Assembly: GCA_947454105.1 (NCBI GenBank)
Contig: CANGIP010000014.1
Coordinates: 1-48,859, forward strand
Length of the DNA: 48,859 bases
Origin: Actinomycetota bacterium
GTDB taxonomy: Bacteria > Actinomycetota > Acidimicrobiia > Acidimicrobiales > Ilumatobacteraceae
Reading direction: 5' to 3'
This document shows positions 42,677 through 48,859 of this stretch, piece after piece. A program made the translations under genes and the position numbers. How positions within the stretch are numbered: the first letter of the stretch is position 1; every line of letters begins with the position of its first letter. The notes below the pieces were generated by a model, which made no database searches, was not told the DNA's origin, and worked only from the letters and a program-made list of their open reading frames with translations.

Positions 42677-43198
42677 TCAGCCCCACACTTCTTTAGCTTT
42701 GGCGTATACGCCCTGATCGTATGAGAACTCAATCATGTTGCCGTCGGGATCTTTCAGCGCGCAGATATAGCCAATGGGATCAGGCATTTGTGTTGGTGGC
42801 CAAGCCATACAGCCGTCGGCCTTACCGAGTTCAGCGATGCGCTCAACTTCGGCACGGCTGGTGAGCTCCATGCCAATGTGGGCGAACGGAGCCATGATCG
42901 GCTGTGGTCCACCGGCTTGATCTTTGAAGAAGCTCACGAGAACCAAAACGAACGGCTTATCGGACTGATCGTCATGACCAAGCCACGCTCCGTAGCCGTC
43001 GGCATCTTCGCGACGATCAAGCAACTTGAGTGGAGTGAACTTCTCGTACCACGCAATGGAGCGATCGATATCGGTCGAGGGCAATGCGATGTGCGTCCAA
43101 CGTGCCATCGGGGGATGGACAGTGTTCTTGTCAGATGTATCGCTGATCTGATTCTTCATACGCATTGCATCGGCGTCAAGATTTTCGTGAGTGGTCAT
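42677..43198 (-). CDS. VOC-family protein (second of the locus)
   Basis: A 173-aa glyoxalase-fold protein after a 30-residue non-conserved N-terminus. The VOC signature is 'RWTHIALPSTDIDRSIAWYE', 'FAHIGMELTSRAEVERIAEL' and 'KDPDGNMIEFSYDQG'. His of THIAL, His of AHIGM and Glu of IEFSY are the expected metal ligands. The family supports isomerases, lyases, dioxygenases and resistance proteins. ATG 43198 is the first start; ATG within the leader is possible. An AT-rich 16-bp repeat separates it from the upstream VOC gene. Confidence 0.75.
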   Translation of the reverse strand: MTTHENLDADAMRMKNQISDTSDKNTVHPPMARWTHIALPSTDIDRSIAWYEKFTPLKLLDRREDADGYGAWLGHDDQSDKPFVLVLVSFFKDQAGGPQPIMAPFAHIGMELTSRAEVERIAELGKADGCMAWPPTQMPDPIGYICALKDPDGNMIEFSYDQGVYAKAKEVWG

Positions 43199-43239
43199 GA
43201 TTGATCCAGTTCTATGTAACTTTTGGCTAAGTATTAACT

Positions 43240-43282
43240 AAAAAATGTATTCATTAAAAAATGTATTAATTAAAAAATCATT
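43240..43282. repeat. AT-rich 16-bp tandem repeat between two VOC genes
   Basis: AAAAAATGTATTCATT (43240-43255) is followed by AAAAAATGTATTAATT (43256-43271), differing at one base, and by a partial third unit starting AAAAAATCATT. It is much more AT-rich than its surroundings and runs into the stop codon of the - strand VOC gene at 43278-43280. Confidence 0.75.
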
Positions 43283-43826
43283 CAACAGTGTGGTCGCTCG
43301 GGATGTCGGGGTTGTCTCCACCCTTGGTCCACAAGATGACTTCGTTGCCCCAGGCATCTTCGAAGGCACCGTTGTAGCCACTGAATTCTTTCCAGTAGTG
43401 CTTGCGCCACAAAATGGTTGCGCCAAGTTCTTCGGCACGATCGAGCAAACGCTCTTGGTTGTCATCATCGCTCACCAAGATCCAAATACGGGTCTGGCGG
43501 TGCTTGTGCGACAGCACGCGAGGCTCAACACCGGCCGGATCTGGATGCGGGCGGGCGTTGTTGACGTTGTAAATACCAAGGTGCAAGTTGCCGACGGCGC
43601 TCTGAGTGCCATCGCCCAACATGAAGTTTTGGCCAGGCACGCAGCGGTGGAATTCACCTTCGGGGCGACCCTCAACGACCCAACCAAAGAGGTCGGCGTA
43701 GAAGCGGGCGGTCTTGGCCGGATCGTCGCTCGGAAGGTCGACGAAGATCAAGGTGTTCGGGTAATTGGGGACGAACTGTCCGGTCGTGGCGGCATCGTCG
43801 GCTGGGTTATAAGACGTGTAGGTCAT
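43278..43826 (-). CDS. VOC-family protein (third of the locus)
   Basis: A 182-aa protein with 'PNTLIFVDLPSDDPAKTARF' and 'YADLFGWVVEGRPEGEF' at the start, a central His in 'NLHLGIYNV', and 'AFEDAWGNEVILWT' at the C-terminus, a VOC pattern. The function is not clear. I chose ATG 43826, about 35 nt downstream of the predicted transcription start; the frame is open further up but through the operator. It is the first gene controlled by operator 2, and 42677 and 42238 probably follow it on the transcript. Confidence 0.72.
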   Translation of the reverse strand: MTYTSYNPADDAATTGQFVPNYPNTLIFVDLPSDDPAKTARFYADLFGWVVEGRPEGEFHRCVPGQNFMLGDGTQSAVGNLHLGIYNVNNARPHPDPAGVEPRVLSHKHRQTRIWILVSDDDNQERLLDRAEELGATILWRKHYWKEFSGYNGAFEDAWGNEVILWTKGGDNPDIPSDHTVE

Positions 43827-43854
43827 GACCCGACGATAACACACCGAGCCCAAA

Positions 43855-43879
43855 TTTTGGTCTGACAATCACACCAAAA
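43855..43879. promoter_or_regulatory. Palindromic operator 2 of the catabolic locus
   Basis: TTTTGGT (43855-43861) and ACCAAAA (43873-43879) form a perfect inverted repeat around CTGACAATCAC. The core TTGGTCTGACAATCA (43857-43871) is identical over 15 bases to operator 1 at 23774-23788, and 20 of 22 aligned bases agree. It covers the -10 box and start of the - strand promoter below, so repression is expected. Confidence 0.7.
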
Positions 43880-43896
43880 CGGGGGAGACTTTTCAA
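43868..43896 (-). promoter_or_regulatory. Promoter for the - strand VOC-SnoaL genes
   Basis: On the - strand, TTGAAA (43896-43891) and TGTGAT (43873-43868) are 17 bp apart, a good sigma-70-type promoter. The start point would fall near 43861, inside operator 2, leaving about 35 nt of leader before ATG 43826. Confidence 0.55.
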
Positions 43897-43917
43897 TATT
43901 TCAGGAAATTCTTGTGT

Positions 43918-45261
43918 TCAGCGTCCGGCGAGGAATGTCATGCGTTCTTGGGCTTCGGCGACGATGTCGGTGAAGGTCGAACCGGTGATCTGGGTCGACT
44001 TCTTAGCCCTGACCACGGCTTTTCCGGCGACGTACACGTCATCGACCGCTGAGCCACTTGAAGCCCAGATCAGTTGCAAGATGGGCTCGGTGCTGCGGGT
44101 GAGCCATTCGGGGCCGTCGGTGCCAAAGACGACGAGGTCGGCTTGCTTGCCAACTTCAAGCGACCCAATGCGGTCGGACATCCCGATGGCTCGGGCGGCA
44201 TCAATGGTGTGCAAAGCCAAGGCGTCGACGGCGCTCATGATGGTTGGGTCCATATGGCGGTCACGAATGAGTCCAGCGAATAATGCGGCATTGCGAATGG
44301 GGTCAACTGCGTCGCCAGCGTTTTCAGAATCGCAACCAAGCGACATGCGCACGCCACGCTTCAACATATCGTCGTGGCGGCCAGCTGCGGTGATTCCTTG
44401 GGCGAGTCGTAGGTAAGCCCACGGGCACACTGCGACAGCAGTGTCAGTTTCAACGACGCAATCGATTTCATCGTCGTTGAGATGCACTGCATGTGCGAGC
44501 AACACATGACTGCCAAGAACGCCAAGGTCGTACAGATGACGAACGGGATGTTTGCCAGTACGGGCGAGATACGAAGTGGTGTCACCCGACGATGGCGAAA
44601 TATGAAACGTGATGCGGGTGTTGTTGTCGCGGGCAAGTTGCGACGCAGAAGTAACGAGTTCGTCACTCATCAAATCGTGTCCAACGAGTGTGACCCAACC
44701 GTCAATGAGCGCAGTGTCCTTGGTGAGGCGCATGACTTCACGTTGACGATCGAGTACTTCGCTGACGGTTCCGGCAAACGGACCGTCTTCAACATCCCAA
44801 CCCCAACTACCAAGCGTTCCGCGAGTACCCATTGCAAGTTGGGCCTTGAGTACTGAAGCCGGATGGCCAACAGTTCCAGCTTCAACAGTTGTTGTAATTC
44901 CGTGACATAAAGCTTCATTAAGTGCGAGCACAGCGCTTAAGTAGTCGTCGCGTTCAGTATGCTTACTATGCGTTGGTACAGCCCAACCAAAGATGGCCTC
45001 TTGTGAGTCAATCGTGTCGGGAATCATTGAGCGAATGAGTCGATCACCAGTGAGGTGTTGATGACCGTTAATCATGCCTGGAGTAATAACAGCCCGAGGG
45101 TTGCCTTCAATCACTGCATCGGGATGTGAGACGCACAACTTTTCGAAGTTGTCAATAGCAATGATGCGATCATTTTCAATGGCGACGGCAGCATCGGTGA
45201 GAACTTCTCGTTGCGCATTCATCGTGATGACGTGTTGGCCCCGAACAAGGATGATGGTCAT
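43918..45261 (-). CDS. Second amidohydrolase of the TrzN/AtzA type
   Basis: A 447-aa paralogue of the enzyme at 39749. Metal ligands are His67 and His69 ('MINGHQHLTGD'), His in 'ITFHISPSS', His in 'LLAHAVHLND' and Asp in 'SLGCDSENAG'. The C-terminal block 'GSLEVGKQADLVVFGTDGPE' matches its sister closely, while the substrate-loop regions differ, so a related but different substrate is likely (inference). I chose ATG 45261; the longer frame runs through the divergent Rieske gene. Only 25 bp separate the two starts. It probably deaminates or hydrolyses a heterocycle intermediate. Confidence 0.87.
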   Translation of the reverse strand: MTIILVRGQHVITMNAQREVLTDAAVAIENDRIIAIDNFEKLCVSHPDAVIEGNPRAVITPGMINGHQHLTGDRLIRSMIPDTIDSQEAIFGWAVPTHSKHTERDDYLSAVLALNEALCHGITTTVEAGTVGHPASVLKAQLAMGTRGTLGSWGWDVEDGPFAGTVSEVLDRQREVMRLTKDTALIDGWVTLVGHDLMSDELVTSASQLARDNNTRITFHISPSSGDTTSYLARTGKHPVRHLYDLGVLGSHVLLAHAVHLNDDEIDCVVETDTAVAVCPWAYLRLAQGITAAGRHDDMLKRGVRMSLGCDSENAGDAVDPIRNAALFAGLIRDRHMDPTIMSAVDALALHTIDAARAIGMSDRIGSLEVGKQADLVVFGTDGPEWLTRSTEPILQLIWASSGSAVDDVYVAGKAVVRAKKSTQITGSTFTDIVAEAQERMTFLAGR

Positions 45262-45286
45262 AGTTAGACAGGTTATGCTCAAAAGC
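45262..45286. promoter_or_regulatory. Overlapping divergent promoters, probably leaderless
   Basis: On the + strand TATGCT (45274-45279) ends 7 nt before the Rieske ATG 45287. On the - strand TAACCT (45275-45270) ends 8 nt before the amidohydrolase ATG 45261. Neither start has a ribosome binding site, which fits leaderless mRNAs as are common in actinobacteria. The two -10 boxes share bases, so the promoters should exclude each other. The -35 regions are weak. Confidence 0.45.
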
Positions 45287-46279
45287 ATGACGAGCATTCT
45301 TTGCGACAACGACAATCTTCTTGGCTTCTGGTATCCGGTCGCTCGATCGGTTGATGTGATGTCGGCGCCGGTGTCGGCCAAGCTGCTTGGGCGCAACCTG
45401 GTGGTGTGGCGCGATGGCAATGGCACCGTGAGTGCATTGCCCGATCGCTGTACTCACCGTGAAGCAAAGTTGAGCCTGGGGTATGTCAAAGACAACTGCT
45501 TGGTGTGTCCGTACCACGGTTGGGAATTTGCCGAAGACGGCAAGTGTGTTCGAGTTCCGTCAGCAACTGAAGGTATTCCGGTTCCTCCGAAGGCTCATAT
45601 CGAGGCCTTCGGATGTGAAGACCGTTACGGATTGATTTGGGTATGCATCGGTACGCCCAAGGCAACGATTCCCGAGATGCCGTGGGATAACGATCCGAAG
45701 TTTCGTCGCATCAACACACCTGTTGACACTTGGAAATGTTCGGCCACGCGTATGGTCGACAACTTCTTAGACATCACGCACTTCCCGTTTGTGCATGTTG
45801 AATCATTTGGTCGTGCGCAAGAGACGAGTGTTCCGAAAGTTGAACTCGGTCCGCTTGATGATCACTTCTTTGGATACTCGTATGAAGTGAATGCCAACAA
45901 TGCATCGGTCGGAACGATTGCGAGTGGTCAATCAGCCGGTGTGGTGCATCGCAAGATGAGTTCAGGTTTCAACTTGCCTTTGATCTGTCGTTCGACAATT
46001 GAGTACGAGACCGGCTTGTCGCACATCTTGTTGCTCGTGTCGACGCCGATTGATGATGTGACGAGTTACTTCACGTTTGTGGTGTGGCGCAGTGATGACT
46101 TTGCTGTTCCGTCTGATGAAGTGTTGCGTCTTGACTTCATGATTGGTGCTGAAGATAAGCGCATGCTTGAAACCTTTGACACGGTGTTGCCGCTTGACCA
46201 GACGTCGTTGGTGTCGGTGCAGGCCGACAAGTGCTCGGTTGAATGGCGCCGCCAATTTGCTGCGTTGTTGAATGGCTAG
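45287..46279 (+). CDS. Rieske [2Fe-2S] oxygenase (vanillate-demethylase/PobA-like)
   Basis: A 330-aa single-component-type Rieske oxygenase. Rieske ligands are Cys55, His57 ('RCTHREAKLS'), Cys74 and His77 ('CPYHGWEF'). The mononuclear iron site is Asp162, His165, His170 in 'NFLDITHFPFVH', again DxxHxxxxH. The pattern resembles O- or N-demethylases (VanA, caffeine demethylase) more than ring dioxygenases, so removal of a methyl group is a reasonable guess. No reductase gene is near. The start ATG 45287 lacks a ribosome binding site and is probably leaderless. The stop shares a CTAG with the convergent small gene. Confidence 0.9.
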   Translation: MTSILCDNDNLLGFWYPVARSVDVMSAPVSAKLLGRNLVVWRDGNGTVSALPDRCTHREAKLSLGYVKDNCLVCPYHGWEFAEDGKCVRVPSATEGIPVPPKAHIEAFGCEDRYGLIWVCIGTPKATIPEMPWDNDPKFRRINTPVDTWKCSATRMVDNFLDITHFPFVHVESFGRAQETSVPKVELGPLDDHFFGYSYEVNANNASVGTIASGQSAGVVHRKMSSGFNLPLICRSTIEYETGLSHILLLVSTPIDDVTSYFTFVVWRSDDFAVPSDEVLRLDFMIGAEDKRMLETFDTVLPLDQTSLVSVQADKCSVEWRRQFAALLNG

Positions 46280-46470
46280 TTATCGCTCTTTGACTTCTTG
46301 GTTTTCATCGCCTCTAGTCGTTCGGTGCCGCCGTCAACTTTGTAGCCACGAGCTTCAAGCTGTAGTCGCTTTTTGCTTTCTGCCCTGAGGGCTTGTTCTT
46401 GTGAGAAATACAACTGCTTGGGCGACAGGTCTGGCCGATTCACATTTTCGAATTGAGAGGCGTCAATCAA
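46276..46470 (-). CDS. Small hypothetical protein, charged and helical
   Basis: A 64-aa ORF, rich in Lys, Glu and Gln, likely one long helix ('KQLYFSQEQALRAESKKRLQ'). It starts with TTG and no ribosome binding site is seen, so the start or the gene itself is doubtful; the frame is open about 16 codons further up without another start. Its stop overlaps the Rieske stop in a shared CTAG. I do not recognise the family. Confidence 0.4.
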   Translation of the reverse strand: MIDASQFENVNRPDLSPKQLYFSQEQALRAESKKRLQLEARGYKVDGGTERLEAMKTKKSKSDN

Positions 46471-46944
46471 ATTGCTGACTCGTCTTATCGACGGACGCTC
46501 GTCGGCAGCTCTGTCTTAGCGGCACGTCCGACGCACAATAGGTGGGTCCCTGATTGGTCAGGGGCGTCGAACTACCGCCGCTGCGACAGACTGCCTGCGC
46601 GTCCGAGTATTGCGTGCGTAGCTGATCATCGGGCGAGAACTTCGCAAGCCGCACTTCTCAACTTGAGAAAAAAGTGATTGGCGACGCAGCGGTTCGAGAC
46701 CGGTGAGTCAGCGACGAGCACGCAAAACTCGCTTTGAATTGAATGGACATTTGCGATGCAGGCTGATTTTGAAATGGATAGTCGAGACGCATGAGCCTCA
46801 GGACCTTGACGTTGGGCTTATCGGCGAGGCGGCGTGGCAAGTCGGGATCAAGGAACTCGACAACCTCAATCCACCAACGTTTAGCGATTGCCTTTTTCTT
46901 CTTCTCGTGTGTACGTGTGCGCATACGCATATTTTCGCAAACAA
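46471..46944. other. Gene-poor stretch with inverted repeats
   Basis: No convincing gene lies here. An open frame on the - strand (46658-46930) has basic, low-complexity residues but no recognisable domain; it might be a remnant. A palindrome TTCTCAA-C-TTGAGAA (46655-46669) and the nested stems at 46531-46619 are the only ordered structures. No tRNA fold could be built. Confidence 0.5.
46531..46619. other. Nested stem structure (possible small RNA)
   Basis: ACGCACAATA (46531-46540) pairs imperfectly with TATTGCGTGCGT (46608-46619). Inside lie GTCCCTGA (46546-46553) with TCAGGGGC (46558-46565) around a TTGG loop, and GGCG (46563-46566) with CGCC (46576-46579), which competes with the former. 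It may be a structured RNA or a decayed gene. Speculative. Confidence 0.25.
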
Positions 46945-47658
46945 TTATTCGACGTTGGTTCGAATCATCGATATTGTTAATTCAAACGGTCCGACTTGTT
47001 TATCGAGTAAGTAGAAACCAAGCTGACCGATGGTGGTGGTGTCTATGGGTGCGGCGTTCGGAATCACCGAGAGTCGCCAATCAACGGATTCGAAGTCGGC
47101 GAGTGGCAAGACATAGTCCTGTTCAACATCGGCAACTGTTGTGAAACGCTGGATGTAACGCGTGTTGTCATAATTTCTGATTTGCATGAGGTAGGTCTTC
47201 CCATCGCCCCGGGCCGTCACGATGATGGAGTCGGCACCGAACATCAGCGCTGGCAGTTGTTCATTGACCGGCCCGAATGTTGACGTGAATCCACCGTTGT
47301 TGTCGAGCGATAAGTTGCCCGAGAAAACTAATTGCCCATCAACCCAGGTGGTGGCGCTATCGGACACCCCGCCCATGACGGTGTCGTTTTGGTTGGACCA
47401 ATCAGAGACGTCGGACTGATCGGCGAAGTCGTACAAGATCATTGATTGTGCTTGTTGGGTTGGTGTGGTTGTCATTGGCGTTGTTGAAGACGTTGTTGTT
47501 GATGGCGTCGTGGTGCTTGTAGCGACTGCTGTGGTTGGCGCAATTGACTGAATAGTTGTTGGCGCCACCGATGACGTGCCTTCATCACTACTTGAGCCGC
47601 ACGCGACAACGAACGAGATTCCGAGCAGGCCTGTCATCAATGTGAGTCGCTTTGACAT
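46945..47658 (-). CDS. Secreted lipoprotein with a CIA30-type domain
   Basis: The first 20 residues form a lipoprotein signal, MSKRLTLMTGLLGISFVVAC, with Cys20. A Thr/Ser/Pro-rich linker (about 25-70) follows. The rest (about 72-237) shows the CIA30 (complex I intermediate-associated protein 30) hallmark: 'DWSNQNDTVMGGVSDSATTW', then 'FSGNLSLDNNGGFTS', 'GDGKTYLMQIR' and 'LGFYLLDKQVGPFEL', a carbohydrate-binding-like beta sandwich. In bacteria the role is unknown; an outer-surface binding or scaffold function is possible. It is 22 bp after the HNH gene. Confidence 0.82.
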   Translation of the reverse strand: MSKRLTLMTGLLGISFVVACGSSSDEGTSSVAPTTIQSIAPTTAVATSTTTPSTTTSSTTPMTTTPTQQAQSMILYDFADQSDVSDWSNQNDTVMGGVSDSATTWVDGQLVFSGNLSLDNNGGFTSTFGPVNEQLPALMFGADSIIVTARGDGKTYLMQIRNYDNTRYIQRFTTVADVEQDYVLPLADFESVDWRLSVIPNAAPIDTTTIGQLGFYLLDKQVGPFELTISMIRTNVE

Positions 47659-47680
47659 AACAAACGGTCTAGCACCGAAA

Positions 47681-48844
47681 TCATGGATAATTCACGGTGA
47701 GCTGTCGGGAACTTGGATCAAGGGTCAACTTCCAGCCACCTTCGTGCGCTTTATGGTGATGTCGACTGCAAAGTGGAATCAGGTTGTCGAGATCGGTCGG
47801 TCCACCATTTTCCCAGTAGTCAATATGGTGAATCGAGCAATGATGGAACGGCACGGCGCAACCATCTATTGCACAGGTTTCGTGGGCTGATTCGAGCGCC
47901 CGGCGCTGATGGGCGGTGGCCAATCGTTTGGACCGTCCTACATCGATCGGAACCGATGGGCCATTCAGTACCACTGGAATGATGTCGGCATCACATGCGA
48001 TGCGACGGACGGTCTCGATGGGAAGGTCGGATCCGAAACTGGTTCGGCAAACCGTTGTGTCGGTGTGCGCCTTGACTTTGTTTTGCAAAGTTTCAAGATC
48101 GACGTGCACAACAAGTTCGGCTCTCGCTGGGCGATCGGCCATCACGCCTGCGATTTCTCCGCCTCGAACCAGTTCAAGAATGGCCAACGCATTGCGGTGA
48201 TGATTTGGCTCAATGCCTGGAGCGATATCAAGCCGAACATCGCCGTCGCCTGAATGAAACATGGCTTCAACGCGCTGGCTGACGAGGTTTTGGAAGATCG
48301 CGCCTCGTTCGGGATCGAATTGACCACGAACTTGTAGGTTTCCGTCAACGTCGTTCCACATTTTGAAGTGAGTCTCACGACGTTGTTGCTCGAGTCGGCT
48401 GAGCCCACCGTCTGATACCAATGCCTTGGCAGTGTTCTTGACGTGGCGATCGAAATCGTCGGCATTCATGTGGGTCGCGGCGTTGATGAGCGCTGGCAGG
48501 CGTTCAATGAGTGCGTCGGGCTGGTCGCCGACGATCTTGAAGGCCCGTGAGAGTCCATCAATGTGAGCCACGCTGATATCACCGGTGCTGAGTGCATCAC
48601 CAAATACGGGGGCCGTGTCGATGGTGCTGTGGCGATTCACGGTGTCGCGGGCTTCGCGTCGAGATAACTGGCCGTCGCGCATGAGAGTGATCTCGGGGTC
48701 GGCTGGGCGTAATGACGAGAGCTCGGCGAGCAGACTCATTCGTTCGGCGGCCAAGGTTGACTCGGTGCGTTTGATGTCGGCGAGTCGTTTGATGATGACA
48801 TCAACGCGGTCGTGAGTGGCGAGAGTGTCGCACAACGTTGGCAT
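47681..48844 (-). CDS. DUF222 / HNH endonuclease-domain protein
   Basis: A 387-aa protein of the DUF222-HNH (13E12-like) group, multi-copy in many actinobacteria. The N-terminal two thirds are helical DUF222 ('RADPEITL'-like, 'GQLSRREARDTVNRHSTID', 'GQFDPERGAIFQNLVSQRVE'). The C-terminal HNH part has 'CAIDGCAVPFHHCSIHHI', 'NGGPTDLDNLIPLCSRHH' and 'HKAHEGGW', so the zinc cysteines and catalytic His are present. The target is unknown; some members lie on mobile elements, but I see none here. ATG 48844 has a strong AGGAGGT 6 nt upstream. Confidence 0.92.
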   Translation of the reverse strand: MPTLCDTLATHDRVDVIIKRLADIKRTESTLAAERMSLLAELSSLRPADPEITLMRDGQLSRREARDTVNRHSTIDTAPVFGDALSTGDISVAHIDGLSRAFKIVGDQPDALIERLPALINAATHMNADDFDRHVKNTAKALVSDGGLSRLEQQRRETHFKMWNDVDGNLQVRGQFDPERGAIFQNLVSQRVEAMFHSGDGDVRLDIAPGIEPNHHRNALAILELVRGGEIAGVMADRPARAELVVHVDLETLQNKVKAHTDTTVCRTSFGSDLPIETVRRIACDADIIPVVLNGPSVPIDVGRSKRLATAHQRRALESAHETCAIDGCAVPFHHCSIHHIDYWENGGPTDLDNLIPLCSRHHHKAHEGGWKLTLDPSSRQLTVNYP

Positions 48845-48859
48845 GTTTTACCTCCTGAC

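Noticed and set aside
46680..46720. GGTTCGAGACC near 46692 as a tRNA T-arm
   Set aside because: The flanking bases do not pair as a T-stem and no acceptor, D or anticodon arms can be built.
46658..46930. 90-aa - strand frame as a gene
   Set aside because: No ribosome binding site, Lys/Arg-biased start and no recognisable domain; left as a possible remnant only.
46703..47014. 103-aa + strand frame as a gene
   Set aside because: It runs into the CIA30 lipoprotein gene on the other strand and has no supported start or motif.
47681..48844. HNH protein as part of a mobile element or restriction system
   Set aside because: No integrase, transposase, terminal repeats or methylase nearby; DUF222-HNH genes are common stand-alone genes in actinobacteria.

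Overview
The window comes from an actinobacterium, most likely a member of the Acidimicrobiia (an inference). The evidence is the actinobacterial order of an M23-type peptidase followed by rpsB-tsf-pyrH-frr-cdsA-dxr-rseP-ispG, a single-chain FO synthase (FbiC, coenzyme F420), a DUF222/HNH protein, an Rv2466c-like thioredoxin-fold protein, and an IF2 with a very long Gly/Pro/Arg-rich N-terminus. Starts are often GTG, and many genes overlap by 4 bp (ATGA/GTGA).

Region 1 (1-24 kb) is a core block on the + strand. It covers translation (rpsB, tsf, frr, rimP, nusA, ylxR, infB, rbfA, truB), UMP kinase, CDP-DAG synthesis (cdsA), the MEP isoprenoid pathway (dxr, ispG), site-2 proteolysis (rseP) and flavin synthesis (ribF). 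manA and proS are inserted on the opposite strand between ispG and rimP. The rimP operon begins behind a short leader ending in a strong intrinsic terminator, although no + strand gene ends there, so it is an attenuator or small-RNA candidate. fbiC and an unusual chorismate mutase-VOC fusion follow on the - strand.

Region 2 (23.7-46.3 kb) is an accessory catabolic locus of about 19 genes. The first part holds a VOC protein, a FadR-type GntR regulator, a cupin, the HyuA/HyuB pair, an AMP-forming acyl-CoA ligase, a Rieske oxygenase and an RraA-like protein. Next comes a complete BMP-type (nucleoside-like) ABC importer, then an MDR oxidoreductase, a SAM methyltransferase, a TrzN/AtzA-like amidohydrolase and a luciferase-like (possibly F420) oxidoreductase. 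On the - strand follow a SnoaL-like protein, two VOC proteins and a second amidohydrolase, and a divergent second Rieske oxygenase closes the locus. The content suggests uptake and stepwise oxidative and hydrolytic dismantling of a heterocyclic or methylated aromatic compound; the substrate cannot be read from the sequence. A near-identical palindromic operator (core TTGGTCTGACAATCA) lies at promoters at both ends of the locus, 20 kb apart. This marks it as one regulon, probably of the GntR protein encoded just behind the first site.

Region 3 (46.3-48.9 kb) holds a small hypothetical gene, about 470 bp of gene-poor sequence with inverted repeats, a CIA30-domain lipoprotein and a DUF222/HNH protein. 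I saw no tRNA, rRNA, CRISPR array, transposase or phage gene.
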